Below the pieces are notes generated by a model. That model worked only from the letters and a program-made list of their open reading frames with translations. It did no database searches and had not been told where the DNA came from. This document shows positions 43,997 through 52,426 of a stretch of 64,000 bases of DNA, piece after piece. Source of the DNA: an uncultured Pseudomonadales bacterium (GTDB lineage: Bacteria > Pseudomonadota > Gammaproteobacteria > Pseudomonadales > Azotimanducaceae); assembly GCA_958296295.1 (NCBI GenBank), contig OY282460.1, forward strand, positions 310,001 to 374,000, read 5' to 3'. Both the position numbers and the translations under genes were made by a program. Position 1 is the first letter of the stretch; each line of letters starts with the position of its first letter.

Positions 43997-44395
43997 TCAC
44001 GCCTTCAACAGAAGCACGCCGACTCGGGCAATCTCGCTGAAGTGCGCGTCGAACGTCAACACGGTGGCACCGGCGTGAATGGCTGTCGCTGCGATCCAGA
44101 TGTCGTTGGTGGGCAGCGGAGTGCCTTTGCGCCTCAACTCGACGAAAATCTCGCCGTAGATGCGGGCGACATGGCTGTCGACATCCAGCGTTTCAACGGC
44201 CGCGTGATCGAGGAGCAGCGCGAGCGCCTGCACGTTCCGCTCCATGTGATCGCCCAGCAGGAAGCCAGCCCAGAGTTCACCGCACACCACGTTCGGCAGG
44301 CCGATCCAGTCCGCTTGGTCGATGCAATCCACCGCTCGACGGTGGCCTCTTTGGAAGTTGCTGTATGCGGACGTGTCGAGGCAGAGCCGGTTCAT
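43997..44395 (-). CDS. PIN-domain toxin (VapC/FitB-like)
   Basis: A 132-residue PIN-domain RNase with the four acidic positions: LCLDTSAYSNF (Asp), VVCGELWAGF (Glu), PTNDIWIAATAI (Asp) and LTFDAHFSEI (Asp). Such toxins cleave RNA and block translation until bound by the antitoxin. The ATG start overlaps the antitoxin stop by 4 bp, giving the normal order antitoxin-toxin on this strand. The frame extends upstream but in the antitoxin region. Confidence 0.92.
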   Translation of the reverse strand: MNRLCLDTSAYSNFQRGHRRAVDCIDQADWIGLPNVVCGELWAGFLLGDHMERNVQALALLLDHAAVETLDVDSHVARIYGEIFVELRRKGTPLPTNDIWIAATAIHAGATVLTFDAHFSEIARVGVLLLKA

Positions 44396-44643
44396 CGCCA
44401 CATGGCCTCGTCGATCTCTCCGAGCGGCGCGACGGCCTGCTCGAACCGCTTGTACTCCGCTTCGCTCCAAGTGCCCGCCAGATCCCGGAGCCCGTTGGAG
44501 CGCACCGCCGCGTTTGGCACGCCCAAAGCGTTGCGCAACAGGGCCAACACCGTCCGGTTCAAGGAGCTGCCTCGTCTCCTTCGTTCCTTGTCCAGCGCTT
44601 GGGCCAATTCGGCAGGGATGTTGCGAATCGTCATGGTCCTCAT
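44392..44643 (-). CDS. Ribbon-helix-helix antitoxin (FitA/VapB-like)
   Basis: An 83-residue protein with an N-terminal ribbon-helix-helix: MTIRNIPAELAQALDKERRRRGSSLNRTVLALLRNAL. The C-terminal part (LAGTWSEAEYKRFEQAVAPLGEIDEAMWR) is the type that wraps around a PIN toxin. It binds DNA as a dimer and represses its own operon. Start is set at the ATG of MRTMTIRN; a GTG further upstream would add four residues. It is coupled to the toxin and divergent from the HipBA pair; the 137 bases between hold both promoters. Confidence 0.88.
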   Translation of the reverse strand: MRTMTIRNIPAELAQALDKERRRRGSSLNRTVLALLRNALGVPNAAVRSNGLRDLAGTWSEAEYKRFEQAVAPLGEIDEAMWR

Positions 44644-44779
44644 GGAACTTACCAATGTGATGTCATGGAGTGCAGTCTATGCAGTCAAGTGAAAGCGGTC
44701 AATCCCATCGCATGTCGTGGTAGTGGGCGTGTCTCGCCTTTCGTGTCCCTTTGGTTCAACATAAAGAGCGTAGTCGTTG

Positions 44780-45133
44780 ATGCAAATGCCCATGCCTGCA
44801 TCCTCCCGCATTGGCAAGAACCCGCCCGCCGCGGTGGTGGCCGCCCTTGAGCAGCTCGGCGCCAACATCCGCATCGCGCGTTTGCGCCGGCGCTTGACGC
44901 AAGCCGAACTGGCGGAGCGCATCGGCGTTTCGCGTTTCGTCGTTGCCGATGTGGAGCGCGGTAAGGCCACCACCGGAGTCGCCGTTTACATCGGTGCGCT
45001 ATGGGCGCTCGGTCTGGCCGACCAACTGCGCTCGGTGGCCGATCCAAGTTTGGACGAGGAAGGCATGGCGCTAGAAATCGCACGCACAAGCAAACGCGCC
45101 AGACGCCCTCAAGCGTTGGACGATGACTTCTGA
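44780..45133 (+). CDS. HipB-like XRE-family antitoxin
   Basis: A 117-residue protein with a Xre/Cro helix-turn-helix: LGANIRIARLRRRLTQAELAERIGVSRFVVADVERGKATTGVAVYIGAL. The N-terminus before Ile28 is extended and disordered; other in-frame ATGs are at 44786 and 44792. The downstream gene encodes a HipA kinase, so this is most likely the antitoxin that binds operator DNA and HipA. The gap to hipA is 60 bp. Confidence 0.85.
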   Translation: MQMPMPASSRIGKNPPAAVVAALEQLGANIRIARLRRRLTQAELAERIGVSRFVVADVERGKATTGVAVYIGALWALGLADQLRSVADPSLDEEGMALEIARTSKRARRPQALDDDF

Positions 45134-45193
45134 CCCGCATGCGCCACGCGGGCTACTCCGCGTGGTGCCCGTCCTGACAACAACGCTCCGACG

Positions 45194-46447
45194 ATGATTG
45201 CCGCACGCGAGTGCTACGTTTACGTCGTCTTGCCGGGCGAGACGGCGTTCACCACGGCCGGGCGCTTCGTCGTCGACCGGCACGATGGCGTCGCCACCGG
45301 GCGTTTCGTCTATCGTCGCGCTTACCGGGAAAGCATTGACGCCGTTGAGCTGGACCCGGTCGAGCTGCGTTTGGCAGCGGGCACCTTCGAGACGGTTCGC
45401 CTCGGCGGGCTATTCGGCGCTGTCCGCGACGCCATGCCGGACTATTGGGGACGGCTGGTGATCGAACGCGCGACCGGCGCCACGACCTTGGACGAGTTCG
45501 ACTATCTGCTGCGCGGTCCGGACGATCGTGCCGGCGCACTCGGCTTCGGCTTGACTGTCGAACCGCCCCCAGTACGGCCGCACTTCAACAGCGTGCTGCA
45601 ATTGGACATGCTCCAACAGCAGGCCGAGGCGTTGATTGCCGGCGAGGCGGTTGAATCGCCGCCGACGCTAGAACGGTTGCTTCTGGTTGGCACGTCAATG
45701 GGTGGTGCGCGCCCTAAAGCGGTGGTGGCTGACGCCACGCGCTCCTACCTGGCCAAGTTGCCGCGCCCTGACGACCGTTGGAATCACCCCCGGGTGGAGC
45801 ACGGGATGCTGATGCTTGCGCGAGCCTGCGGTATCGATGTGGCGGAGAACCGCTGCGGCACCGTCGGCCACCGGGACGTGCTGCTCGTGAACCGTTTCGA
45901 CCGCCAGAAGACGGCAACAGGCTATCAACGCGCCCGCATGGTGAGCGCGCTGACGCTCCTGCGGGCGGACGAGAGCGCAACCGAACGCGGCAATTGGTCG
46001 TACTTGCTGTTGGCGGACGAGATTCGCCGCAGCAGCGCCTCGCCGCGGGAGGACTTGCGAGAGTTGTTCACGCGCATGTGCTTCAACGCGGTGGTGTCCA
46101 ACTTGGACGACCATCCCCGCAACCACGCCGCAATCGCTTGGCAACGCCAGTGGCGCTTGAGCCCGGCCTACGATTTGGTGCCGTCTCCGGTCGTGGCGCA
46201 AGAACGCCGCGATCTAGCTATGGTGTGCGGGAGGTTCGGGCGCTGGGCGAACCGCGACAATCTGCTGAGCGGTTCGGGCCGGTTCCTGCTCTCCCAAAGC
46301 GAAGCGACCGCGATCTTCGACGGGGTGCGCACAACCGTGAATGCGCGGTGGCGAGACGTGTTGCGACAAGCTGGCGCGAGCAACGCCGATTGCGACGCTG
46401 TCGCCAGCGCTTTTGACTACGCTGGGTTGATGCAGCCGGTGAGTTGA
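45194..46447 (+). CDS. HipA-family serine/threonine kinase toxin
   Basis: The 417-residue protein carries the HipA kinase signatures: the Gly-rich nucleotide loop VGTSMGGARPKAVV, the catalytic segment NAVVSNLDDHPRNHA (Asp and Asn in D-D-H-x-x-N), and the metal-binding AYDLVPS. HipA from E. coli phosphorylates glutamyl-tRNA synthetase and induces persistence; other homologues have different targets, so the target here is open. It follows the HipB-like gene and forms a type II toxin-antitoxin pair. Its end abuts the remnant of a PIN gene on the opposite strand. Confidence 0.9.
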   Translation: MIAARECYVYVVLPGETAFTTAGRFVVDRHDGVATGRFVYRRAYRESIDAVELDPVELRLAAGTFETVRLGGLFGAVRDAMPDYWGRLVIERATGATTLDEFDYLLRGPDDRAGALGFGLTVEPPPVRPHFNSVLQLDMLQQQAEALIAGEAVESPPTLERLLLVGTSMGGARPKAVVADATRSYLAKLPRPDDRWNHPRVEHGMLMLARACGIDVAENRCGTVGHRDVLLVNRFDRQKTATGYQRARMVSALTLLRADESATERGNWSYLLLADEIRRSSASPREDLRELFTRMCFNAVVSNLDDHPRNHAAIAWQRQWRLSPAYDLVPSPVVAQERRDLAMVCGRFGRWANRDNLLSGSGRFLLSQSEATAIFDGVRTTVNARWRDVLRQAGASNADCDAVASAFDYAGLMQPVS

Positions 46448-46459
46448 AGGGCTAAAGGC

Positions 46460-46509
46460 GGTGCGGAGACAAGGACATTGGTGTCCAACACAACCCGTGG
46501 TCGGATCAG
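46460..46509 (-). pseudogene. N-terminal stub of a PIN-domain toxin
   Basis: Directly after the AbrB-type antitoxin stop, in a frame overlapping it by 4 bases, the strand reads IRPRVVLDTNVLVSA, the first strand and catalytic Asp of a PIN domain. It then loses similarity at the end of hipA. The start codon position holds CTG. It is the beginning of the cognate toxin, cut away by whatever brought in hipA. Confidence 0.6.
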
Positions 46510-46730
46510 TCGTGTCGCCTCGCCCACGCCACTGCGTCCTTCACATCCTGTTCGGTGATGCCCAGCTCCGCCAGCTTTTGGCGTACCGCGTCCGCTCGGC
46601 TGAGTCGTAGGGGAACCAACACGATCCGACCGTTCTCCTCACTCGCGCTGAAGCAGTCCACGCCGGGGAACGACGCCAACAACCTTTCGGGTAGCGTGAG
46701 TTGTTTCGTTGCCGTCAGTTTCGTCAACAT
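46506..46730 (-). CDS. AbrB/MazE-type antitoxin (orphan)
   Basis: A 74-residue protein with a swapped-hairpin DNA-binding fold: MLTKLTATKQLTLPERLLASFPGVDCFSASEENGRIVLVPL. A C-terminal helix (AVRQKLAELGITEQDVKDAVAWARRHD) would bind a PIN toxin. That toxin survives only as a 15-codon stub downstream, so the antitoxin is an orphan. ATG at 46730. Confidence 0.85.
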   Translation of the reverse strand: MLTKLTATKQLTLPERLLASFPGVDCFSASEENGRIVLVPLRLSRADAVRQKLAELGITEQDVKDAVAWARRHD

Positions 46731-47056
46731 TTTGATGGCCTATCCACGTCACAGGCCGATAGTGTAATCCCAGCGGCGTATGTCCTTCGGGTAGGCGGCG
46801 GCTCTTCAGGAGATGTCGGTGGCGGCGGGCCCGGGACCTCGTGGCCGAGGTCAGCGCCTTTGGTAGAACGTGTCCTCAGTCGCGCCGGCGAACGTCGCGA
46901 ACACCGAGCGGAAGTCCCAGATGCCCTTCGCCTTCGGCCGCTGTCACGAGCCGGTCATGTCGCGCAGTTAGAATCCACGGTTCGTCGTTGCCCAGCTCGC
47001 ACGGCGGCCATTCACAGGCTGTCGCGGCCCGCGAACGGCGTTTTCGGCCAGCAACG
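46731..47056. other. Intergenic region upstream of aquaporin
   Basis: About 325 bases. Open frames exist on both strands, but none has a recognisable family pattern. The last 60 bases before the aquaporin ATG probably hold its promoter. It may contain debris of the same toxin-antitoxin turnover. Confidence 0.4.
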
Positions 47057-47731
47057 ATGCAGAAACACAACACCACAAGAGAACTGGTCGCCGAAGGGCT
47101 TGGCACGCTTCTTCTGCTTGCCACCGTGGTGGGCTCCGGCATCATGGCGGAGAACCTTGCCGGCGGCAACGACGGCATCGCGCTGCTTGCCAACACGTTG
47201 GCCACCGGCGCGATCCTTGCGGTGCTGATCACCAGCATGGGGCCGGTGTCGGGGGCCCACCTCAATCCGGCAGTCACGGGGGCGTTCCTGCTGCGCCGCG
47301 AAATCGGTTTCGGCAAGGCTGGCGCGTATTGCCTCGCGCAGTTGCTTGGCGCGTTGGCCGGGGTTGCTCTCGCGCATCTGATGTTCGCGGTGGACGTGGT
47401 GCAGTTCTCCGGCAAGACCCGCACCGGGTTTGGCCAAAGGCTGTCCGAAGGCGTTGCCACGTTTGGCCTCGTCGCCACCATTCTCGCCACGCGGGAGAGT
47501 CGCCCAAGCGCTGTGGCCGCGATGGTCGGCCTTTACATCAGCGCCGCTTACTGGTTCACGGCGTCCACGTCGTTCGCCAATCCGGCGGTCACCGTCGCCC
47601 GCGCCTTCACGGACACCTTCAGCGGCATAGCGCCGAGGGACGTTGCCGCGTTCCTGGTGGCGCAATTGATTGGCGCGGCGCTGGCTACGGCGCTCTTCGG
47701 TTGGCTGATCGCGCCGTCCGGCCGAAAGTAG
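47057..47731 (+). CDS. MIP-family aquaporin/glyceroporin
   Basis: A 224-residue channel with six membrane helices and both NPA boxes, SGAHLNPAVTGAF and STSFANPAVTVAR, plus VAEGLGTLLLLATVVGSGIMAE at the start. The second box is followed by Val and Arg, where the arginine belongs to the selectivity filter. It may carry water, glycerol or arsenite; homologues of this short kind are often near arsenic genes, but none are seen here. ATG 47057 begins the conserved helix; the longer frame upstream is not protein-like. Confidence 0.92.
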   Translation: MQKHNTTRELVAEGLGTLLLLATVVGSGIMAENLAGGNDGIALLANTLATGAILAVLITSMGPVSGAHLNPAVTGAFLLRREIGFGKAGAYCLAQLLGALAGVALAHLMFAVDVVQFSGKTRTGFGQRLSEGVATFGLVATILATRESRPSAVAAMVGLYISAAYWFTASTSFANPAVTVARAFTDTFSGIAPRDVAAFLVAQLIGAALATALFGWLIAPSGRK

Positions 47732-47907
47732 CAATGGCCAATTGGCCAATTAGCCAATGAGCAAGATCAGCGTGTTACGCAGCGGAAAAATTGACCTTCG
47801 GCGTTGAACGTGGCAGCATCGTGCGATATTGCCGTGCAGCCGCCGGCTTAACGTGCATCGGCTTGAAAGGTGGCAATCCGCTCGAAGGGGCATGGGAGGT
47901 GCTCTTG

Positions 47908-49572
47908 GTGGAAAAGGATCCGTCGCCTGCGACTTGGCGGCGGCGTGCATTTGTCGCGGCCGCGCTCGTGCCAATTGGCGCCGTGTTTGCCGTGGCGGTG
48001 TTCTTCGCGCCGCAAAATCCGGCCCAGGGCGACACCGCGGATGTCGTGCGGGACGGTGACTTTTGCCTCGTTGATGGAAGCCGCATCGCCGGCAGCGCCA
48101 CCTATCTGTTGGACTTGGCCAAGCCGCTTGCCGATGCGAAGACGCCCGGCAGATTGCTCCGCGATGTAACGCGCGAGCTGGGCGCGGATGTGGAGCTTCG
48201 CGTCTTCGCTTTGACGGCGGATGCGAACGCGCCGAGGGCGCTGGTCGACCGGCTGTGCAAGCCGTATCACGAAGCGGCCATTCGCAGCCAAGCGGCCAAG
48301 GATCAGGGCCGGCGCGATTGCGACGATCTGCCGGCGCAGCTTTCTGTGGGCCTGCGCGACCGCGCATCCGGTTTCTGCGCGCGCCGCAACGCGCTGGCGG
48401 CGCGCATCGGCCAATTGGCCGCGAACAGCCCGCGCCAAGTCAACGACGCCTATCTGCTAGAGGCGATCGAGGAGACGGCGCGGGCGCTGGCAAGGCGTCC
48501 GAATCCTCGCAAGCTCTACATTTTCTCGGACATGATCCAGCATGCGGCATGGTATTCGCATGTGGATTTGCCTTGGCCGGACTGGAACTTCGCCGCCTTC
48601 TCGTTGCTCGCGAGCCCCGGTGAAGCGCCGCCGGAAAGCGGCGTCTTCGAAGGCGTACCGAACCTGGACGTAACGGTGTTTTATCCAATTCGTCGGGGCC
48701 GTACCGAGCCTCTGCGCCCGCGTCACGCCCACCAGACCTTCTGGCGCAGCTACTTCCGCGAGGTGCGCGGCACTGAAGTTGCGTTTCGCCAACTGCCGCT
48801 GGCACCCAGGTACGACGCGCCGCGCCTCATGCCCCGGCCGACGGCCGGCATAGAAAAGGACATTGAGGAGGTGCAACGCACCATCGAGAAACTGCACGCG
48901 CGCCGCGCCGAGGCGGCGACGGTGAAGCCACCGGACGTGGAGGAGCCCAAGACTCCGCAACTCGCCACCGCGCCGCCGCCGGACGCCACGCCGTCGCGTT
49001 CCGCACCGCCCGAAACGGCGGGCGGGCCTGCGGCCTCGGCGCCAACGCGGGCAAGCACCGGGACATCCCGCCCGCCACCACCGGCCCGAACGCCGCCCGA
49101 CACGGTCGCGTCAGCCGAACTTGCTGTGGCCGCTGTGGAGGCGCCGCCGCCGGCCTCGCCTTCGAACCTCTCCGAGCCAGCACCAGAGCCGGTGCCGCCC
49201 GGTCTTCCGCTCTGCGCCGTGTCGCTGCTGCCCGGTTTCGCGCCGTCGCTCGCGCCGGATAGCTATCCGGGCGATCGTCGCGTGAACTATGGCACCGGCG
49301 TGGTCACCGTGCAGTACTCGTTGGATGCGCAGGGAAACACCACCGAAGTGCGCGCTAGGGTCGATTCCCCGTCGCGGCCTTCCACCGCCGATCGTCTGGC
49401 CAGCGACACGGTCGCCGAGGTGCAGCGTTGGCAGTTCGCTTTCGGGGCGGTGCCGCCCGGCGGCTGCACGCCACCGGCGCAGCAAGTGGCCACGTTCACC
49501 TACGGACAAAAGTGCGTCGGCTCTCCGGCACCCAGTTGCCGCACTGTGCGGGCAAGCGTCGCGGTTCGGTAG
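47908..49572 (+). CDS. Membrane-anchored protein with TonB-C-like terminus
   Basis: I do not recognise the whole protein. From GTG 47908 (GGGAGG eight bases upstream) it is 554 residues. There is one membrane helix near residue 20 (AFVAAALVPIGAVFAVAVFF). A globular region follows that resembles a VWA-type or Rossmann fold (ATYLLDLAKPLADAKTPG, later KLYIFSDMIQHAAW). Next comes a Pro/Ala-rich linker (about residues 340-430) that could span the periplasm, and a C-terminal domain (YPGDRRVNYGTGVVTVQYSL, then VAEVQRWQFAFG) that resembles TonB-C. A link to energy transduction is only an inference. The reading frame continues upstream to 47791 without support. Confidence 0.7.
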   Translation: MEKDPSPATWRRRAFVAAALVPIGAVFAVAVFFAPQNPAQGDTADVVRDGDFCLVDGSRIAGSATYLLDLAKPLADAKTPGRLLRDVTRELGADVELRVFALTADANAPRALVDRLCKPYHEAAIRSQAAKDQGRRDCDDLPAQLSVGLRDRASGFCARRNALAARIGQLAANSPRQVNDAYLLEAIEETARALARRPNPRKLYIFSDMIQHAAWYSHVDLPWPDWNFAAFSLLASPGEAPPESGVFEGVPNLDVTVFYPIRRGRTEPLRPRHAHQTFWRSYFREVRGTEVAFRQLPLAPRYDAPRLMPRPTAGIEKDIEEVQRTIEKLHARRAEAATVKPPDVEEPKTPQLATAPPPDATPSRSAPPETAGGPAASAPTRASTGTSRPPPPARTPPDTVASAELAVAAVEAPPPASPSNLSEPAPEPVPPGLPLCAVSLLPGFAPSLAPDSYPGDRRVNYGTGVVTVQYSLDAQGNTTEVRARVDSPSRPSTADRLASDTVAEVQRWQFAFGAVPPGGCTPPAQQVATFTYGQKCVGSPAPSCRTVRASVAVR

Positions 49573-49651
49573 CCGGGCGCTAGCCCAACCCCCTTGGCCT
49601 TGCTCGCCACCCCAACAATGTGCGGGGGAAAGGGGCCCGTTCGGGCTTGGC

Positions 49652-50923
49652 TTAGAAAAACACGAAAGACCGGACCACGACGTTCTTGCGGCAGGGCGCG
49701 TCTTCAGGTGCCGTGGGGTCTACGCAAGCCGTGTGGAATGACCAGCGCGAAACGGAACCGTCCGTCACGGAGTCGTAGCACTTGAGCATGGACACCTCGG
49801 TGGATTTCTGTTGGGGAAACCAATACCACTCGTGTTCGGGCCGGAACGTGAAGCGGGTGGTTTCGCCAACGCGGTCGTCGTAGATGCGGTAGTTCGTGAT
49901 GTACGGCTGGTCGGCGAAAGAAGGCCAGGCGCATAGCACGAACGGGAACTGGCCCACGGTTTCCATCGGCTTGGCGAGGTTGATGGACATGAACCGGCGG
50001 GACATCTTCGCCGCGGCTTGCGCCTCGGTGTAGCGCTGCTCGCGGCCGAAGTTGCGTAGATTCCGGGTAAGCAATTCGCGGCAGCGCACGCGACCGCTGT
50101 TGTCGTTCAGATCGTTGTGTACGAGGTTGGCGTACCCGGCGTTCACCCCGGGAATCTTGTTGTCTTGGTCCTCGCGACGATCGCCTTGATAATCCTTGTC
50201 GAACACATCGTGGTTGTAGACCAGCGCGTCCGTCGCGTCCGGGAAGAAGGCCAGCAGCAGCTTCTCGATCTCCGGGTAGAAAACGCGCTCCACCTCGTGC
50301 GCGTCGTAGAAGTTCCCGCATTCGGATTCGCAATGCGCCAGCGCGACCCCGAGCTTGTCCATGCATTCCGGGCTGCCCGGTGGCAGCCCAGGGTAGTAGT
50401 CCTCCATACGTCGCGCGTCGCGCAGCACCTGCGGGAAATAGAGGCAACGGCGGCCGTGGCCGCGTTCGTAGTTGCGCACGGCCTCGGCCTCGCGGCCGGG
50501 CGCCCGCCAGAAGGCGTTCGACGAGACGATCGAGTACATCGGCTCCTCGTGGACGGTGTAGCGCAACGGCAGCGCCACGCCACCTTCTGGAGCGACGATG
50601 CCGCGTTCGCGGATATGCGCCAAGCACTCTTCGTAGGTGCGAAACCCGGTGCCCCACTTGGTTTCAATGGGCCCGGGTGGCGCGTTCTCGATGCTGTCTA
50701 TGAGGGCCTGGCCCTCGCCCTCGGCAACTTGCGCGAGCGCGGCGGCTGTCGCGGCGGCGGTGCCGGCGTCTCCATCTCGATCGAACGCCATGTAGGACAC
50801 CCCGCCGTTTGCGGCGAATGGCCTCGGCTGGCCCTCCGTGAGTTGAAACGGCGGAACGTAAGCGGACGACGGTGCCTGCGCGTGCGCGGCGATGCCGTTC
50901 GAGGCCTTGTTGGTTTCGTGCAT
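49652..50923 (-). CDS. CmcJ/NvfI-family oxidoreductase or methoxylation-type protein
   Basis: The 423-residue protein fits the CmcJ/NvfI (AsaB-like) family: VHNDLNDNSGR with the conserved His and Asp, SINLAKPMETVGQFPFVLCA, FTFRPEHEWYWFPQQKSTEV, KCYDSVTDG, and the closing SFHTACVDPTAPEDAPCRKNVVVRSF. Known members act in cephamycin methoxylation and fungal meroterpenoid synthesis, probably as 2-oxoglutarate-type oxygenases or hydroxylases. Here it stands alone, so a biosynthetic role is unproven. ATG 50923 lies just after a GGGG-rich stretch. The N-terminal 60 residues are disordered. Confidence 0.75.
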   Translation of the reverse strand: MHETNKASNGIAAHAQAPSSAYVPPFQLTEGQPRPFAANGGVSYMAFDRDGDAGTAAATAAALAQVAEGEGQALIDSIENAPPGPIETKWGTGFRTYEECLAHIRERGIVAPEGGVALPLRYTVHEEPMYSIVSSNAFWRAPGREAEAVRNYERGHGRRCLYFPQVLRDARRMEDYYPGLPPGSPECMDKLGVALAHCESECGNFYDAHEVERVFYPEIEKLLLAFFPDATDALVYNHDVFDKDYQGDRREDQDNKIPGVNAGYANLVHNDLNDNSGRVRCRELLTRNLRNFGREQRYTEAQAAAKMSRRFMSINLAKPMETVGQFPFVLCAWPSFADQPYITNYRIYDDRVGETTRFTFRPEHEWYWFPQQKSTEVSMLKCYDSVTDGSVSRWSFHTACVDPTAPEDAPCRKNVVVRSFVFF

Positions 50924-51026
50924 TTCCCCACACCCCCAGTGTGAAAAACGGATCACGGCACATTGACGGCGTTCGCGGCACCGGCCGTGAGCGGTCTACC
51001 GCGAGGTTGTTTTGCCGGAACGCCGG

Positions 51027-51419
51027 CTACAAACGGAAGCGCCGATCCAAATACGCGATGACGAGCCTGATTCGTTCCCCGCAGTCGGCTTCCTTGCCGC
51101 GCCGCCGCCGCCGGCGTTGCTCCTGCGGACGCTGACAGACGAGTTTGACGCGCTCGTCGGTGGAGCGCCGCAGGTCGCCCTGGGCGGCCTTGGTCAGCGC
51201 TTCCTTGATCTCAAGCCCTCGGGCGCGGTTGAAGCCCCTTTTCTTGATTGGGCAAGTACGGCAGACCAGCTCTTTGAAGACGATCGCCTTGCCGCGGCTG
51301 TAGTCTGCCCGACCGCCCGGCTTGATGCTCCCCGGCCCAATCGAACCGGAAGCCGACGCCGGCAGCGCAACAACCAGACCCACCAACAAGACTAGCGCAA
51401 AGCCGATTGGACGCCGCAT
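51027..51419 (-). CDS. Hypothetical secreted protein with CxxC
   Basis: A 130-residue protein with a signal peptide (MRRPIGFALVLLVGLVVALPASA) and a CxxC motif in KELVCRTCPIKKRGFNRARGLEIKEAL; two more cysteines follow (LVCQRPQ, ADCGERIR). A basic run (QRRRRRRGKEAD) sits near the C-terminus. The CxxC hints at a redox or metal role. No family is recognised. Start is placed at the ATG of the signal peptide; the open frame continues 24 codons upstream. Confidence 0.6.
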   Translation of the reverse strand: MRRPIGFALVLLVGLVVALPASASGSIGPGSIKPGGRADYSRGKAIVFKELVCRTCPIKKRGFNRARGLEIKEALTKAAQGDLRRSTDERVKLVCQRPQEQRRRRRRGKEADCGERIRLVIAYLDRRFRL

Positions 51420-51577
51420 TGCCGAAACCCATGTAACTTGCGAAGGGCGACGTGCCCGCCGACTGCGACCGCGGCACCCGCAACGAACCATAGACGATCT
51501 GCCCCGATCGGTTCAATGGCTTTGTTGGGGTGTTGGGGTGCAGTCGGACCGCCATGGCGCTTTGCGGCGGCAGCGCC

Positions 51578-52264
51578 TCAAACGACATGAAATCCGCGCC
51601 GCATCAAGCGGGTAGCCACCATCAGGCGGCGCGCCGGATCGGTACCGCGCACGGCGATGGCAGGTTGGCGGGGCAGCGCCGCCAACGTTTGCTCCTCGCA
51701 CCCGGCGGGTACGGCGTCCAAGTCCAAGCGGTGCGGCGGCGGCTCAACCCGCGGCGGCGCGTAGTCGGCGGCCAGCTCCACCACGTCGGCGCGGGCGAAG
51801 CACACCAGCGCGCCGTCTGTTCGCATGCGCACTTCCCGCTCGGCCGGACAGCGCCCGAGCGCGGACTCCGCGCCGAAGAAGTCACCGGCAGCGAACCGCT
51901 GGTCGTCCGCTTGGGCGACTCCGCGCGCCACCACGAACACCTCGGTGCAAACCTCGCCTAGGGCCACGCGCTCGCCTCGCGCCACATCGCGCGGCCGGCC
52001 GGCGCGCAACGCGCGCGCCCAAGCGCCGGGCGAGAACCACCGCAGCACCGGCCCTTGCAGAAGCGCATGCATCCAATCGTCCAAGTGCGCCACCGCTGGC
52101 AGTGGCGAACCGGTTTCGGCTGGCAAGTCGGCTTGCCGGTGGCGCAACGGCCGCGAGTCCACGGAGATGATCTCGGCGGCGGTGCGCGTGGACAGCTCCC
52201 GAACACCCACCGCCCAAGCGTTCAGCGCCGCGCCGGCGAGGGTCTTGGCGTCCAAATGCTCCAC
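51578..52264 (-). CDS. Probable cyclic-nucleotide-binding-like protein with rhodanese-like tail
   Basis: A 228-residue protein read from GTG. The central part (WFSPGAWARALRAG, VARGERVALGEVCTEVFVVARGVA, FAAGDFFGAESALGRCPAE) has the layout of a cNMP-binding beta roll. The end (RQPAIAVRGTDPARRLMVATRLMRRGFHVV) resembles the last part of a rhodanese domain but lacks a catalytic Cys. Both matches are weak. It lies downstream of purD on the same strand, 162 bp away, and may belong to that operon. The 5' end is uncertain because the frame stays open upstream without another start. Confidence 0.5.
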   Translation of the reverse strand: MEHLDAKTLAGAALNAWAVGVRELSTRTAAEIISVDSRPLRHRQADLPAETGSPLPAVAHLDDWMHALLQGPVLRWFSPGAWARALRAGRPRDVARGERVALGEVCTEVFVVARGVAQADDQRFAAGDFFGAESALGRCPAEREVRMRTDGALVCFARADVVELAADYAPPRVEPPPHRLDLDAVPAGCEEQTLAALPRQPAIAVRGTDPARRLMVATRLMRRGFHVV

Positions 52265-52426
52265 GACGCGGCCGCGCCGGCCACCACGCCGTCGACAAGA
52301 AAATCTCTCGCGTCGGTTGCTGCCCGCCGCGCATCAGCACCGGTTGCCTCCTCGTCGCGGCTGCCGTCGGGGGTGCCCGGCGGCTGGCAACAGGGGGATC
52401 CTGCCCTGTCCGGCAACGCGTGTCTG

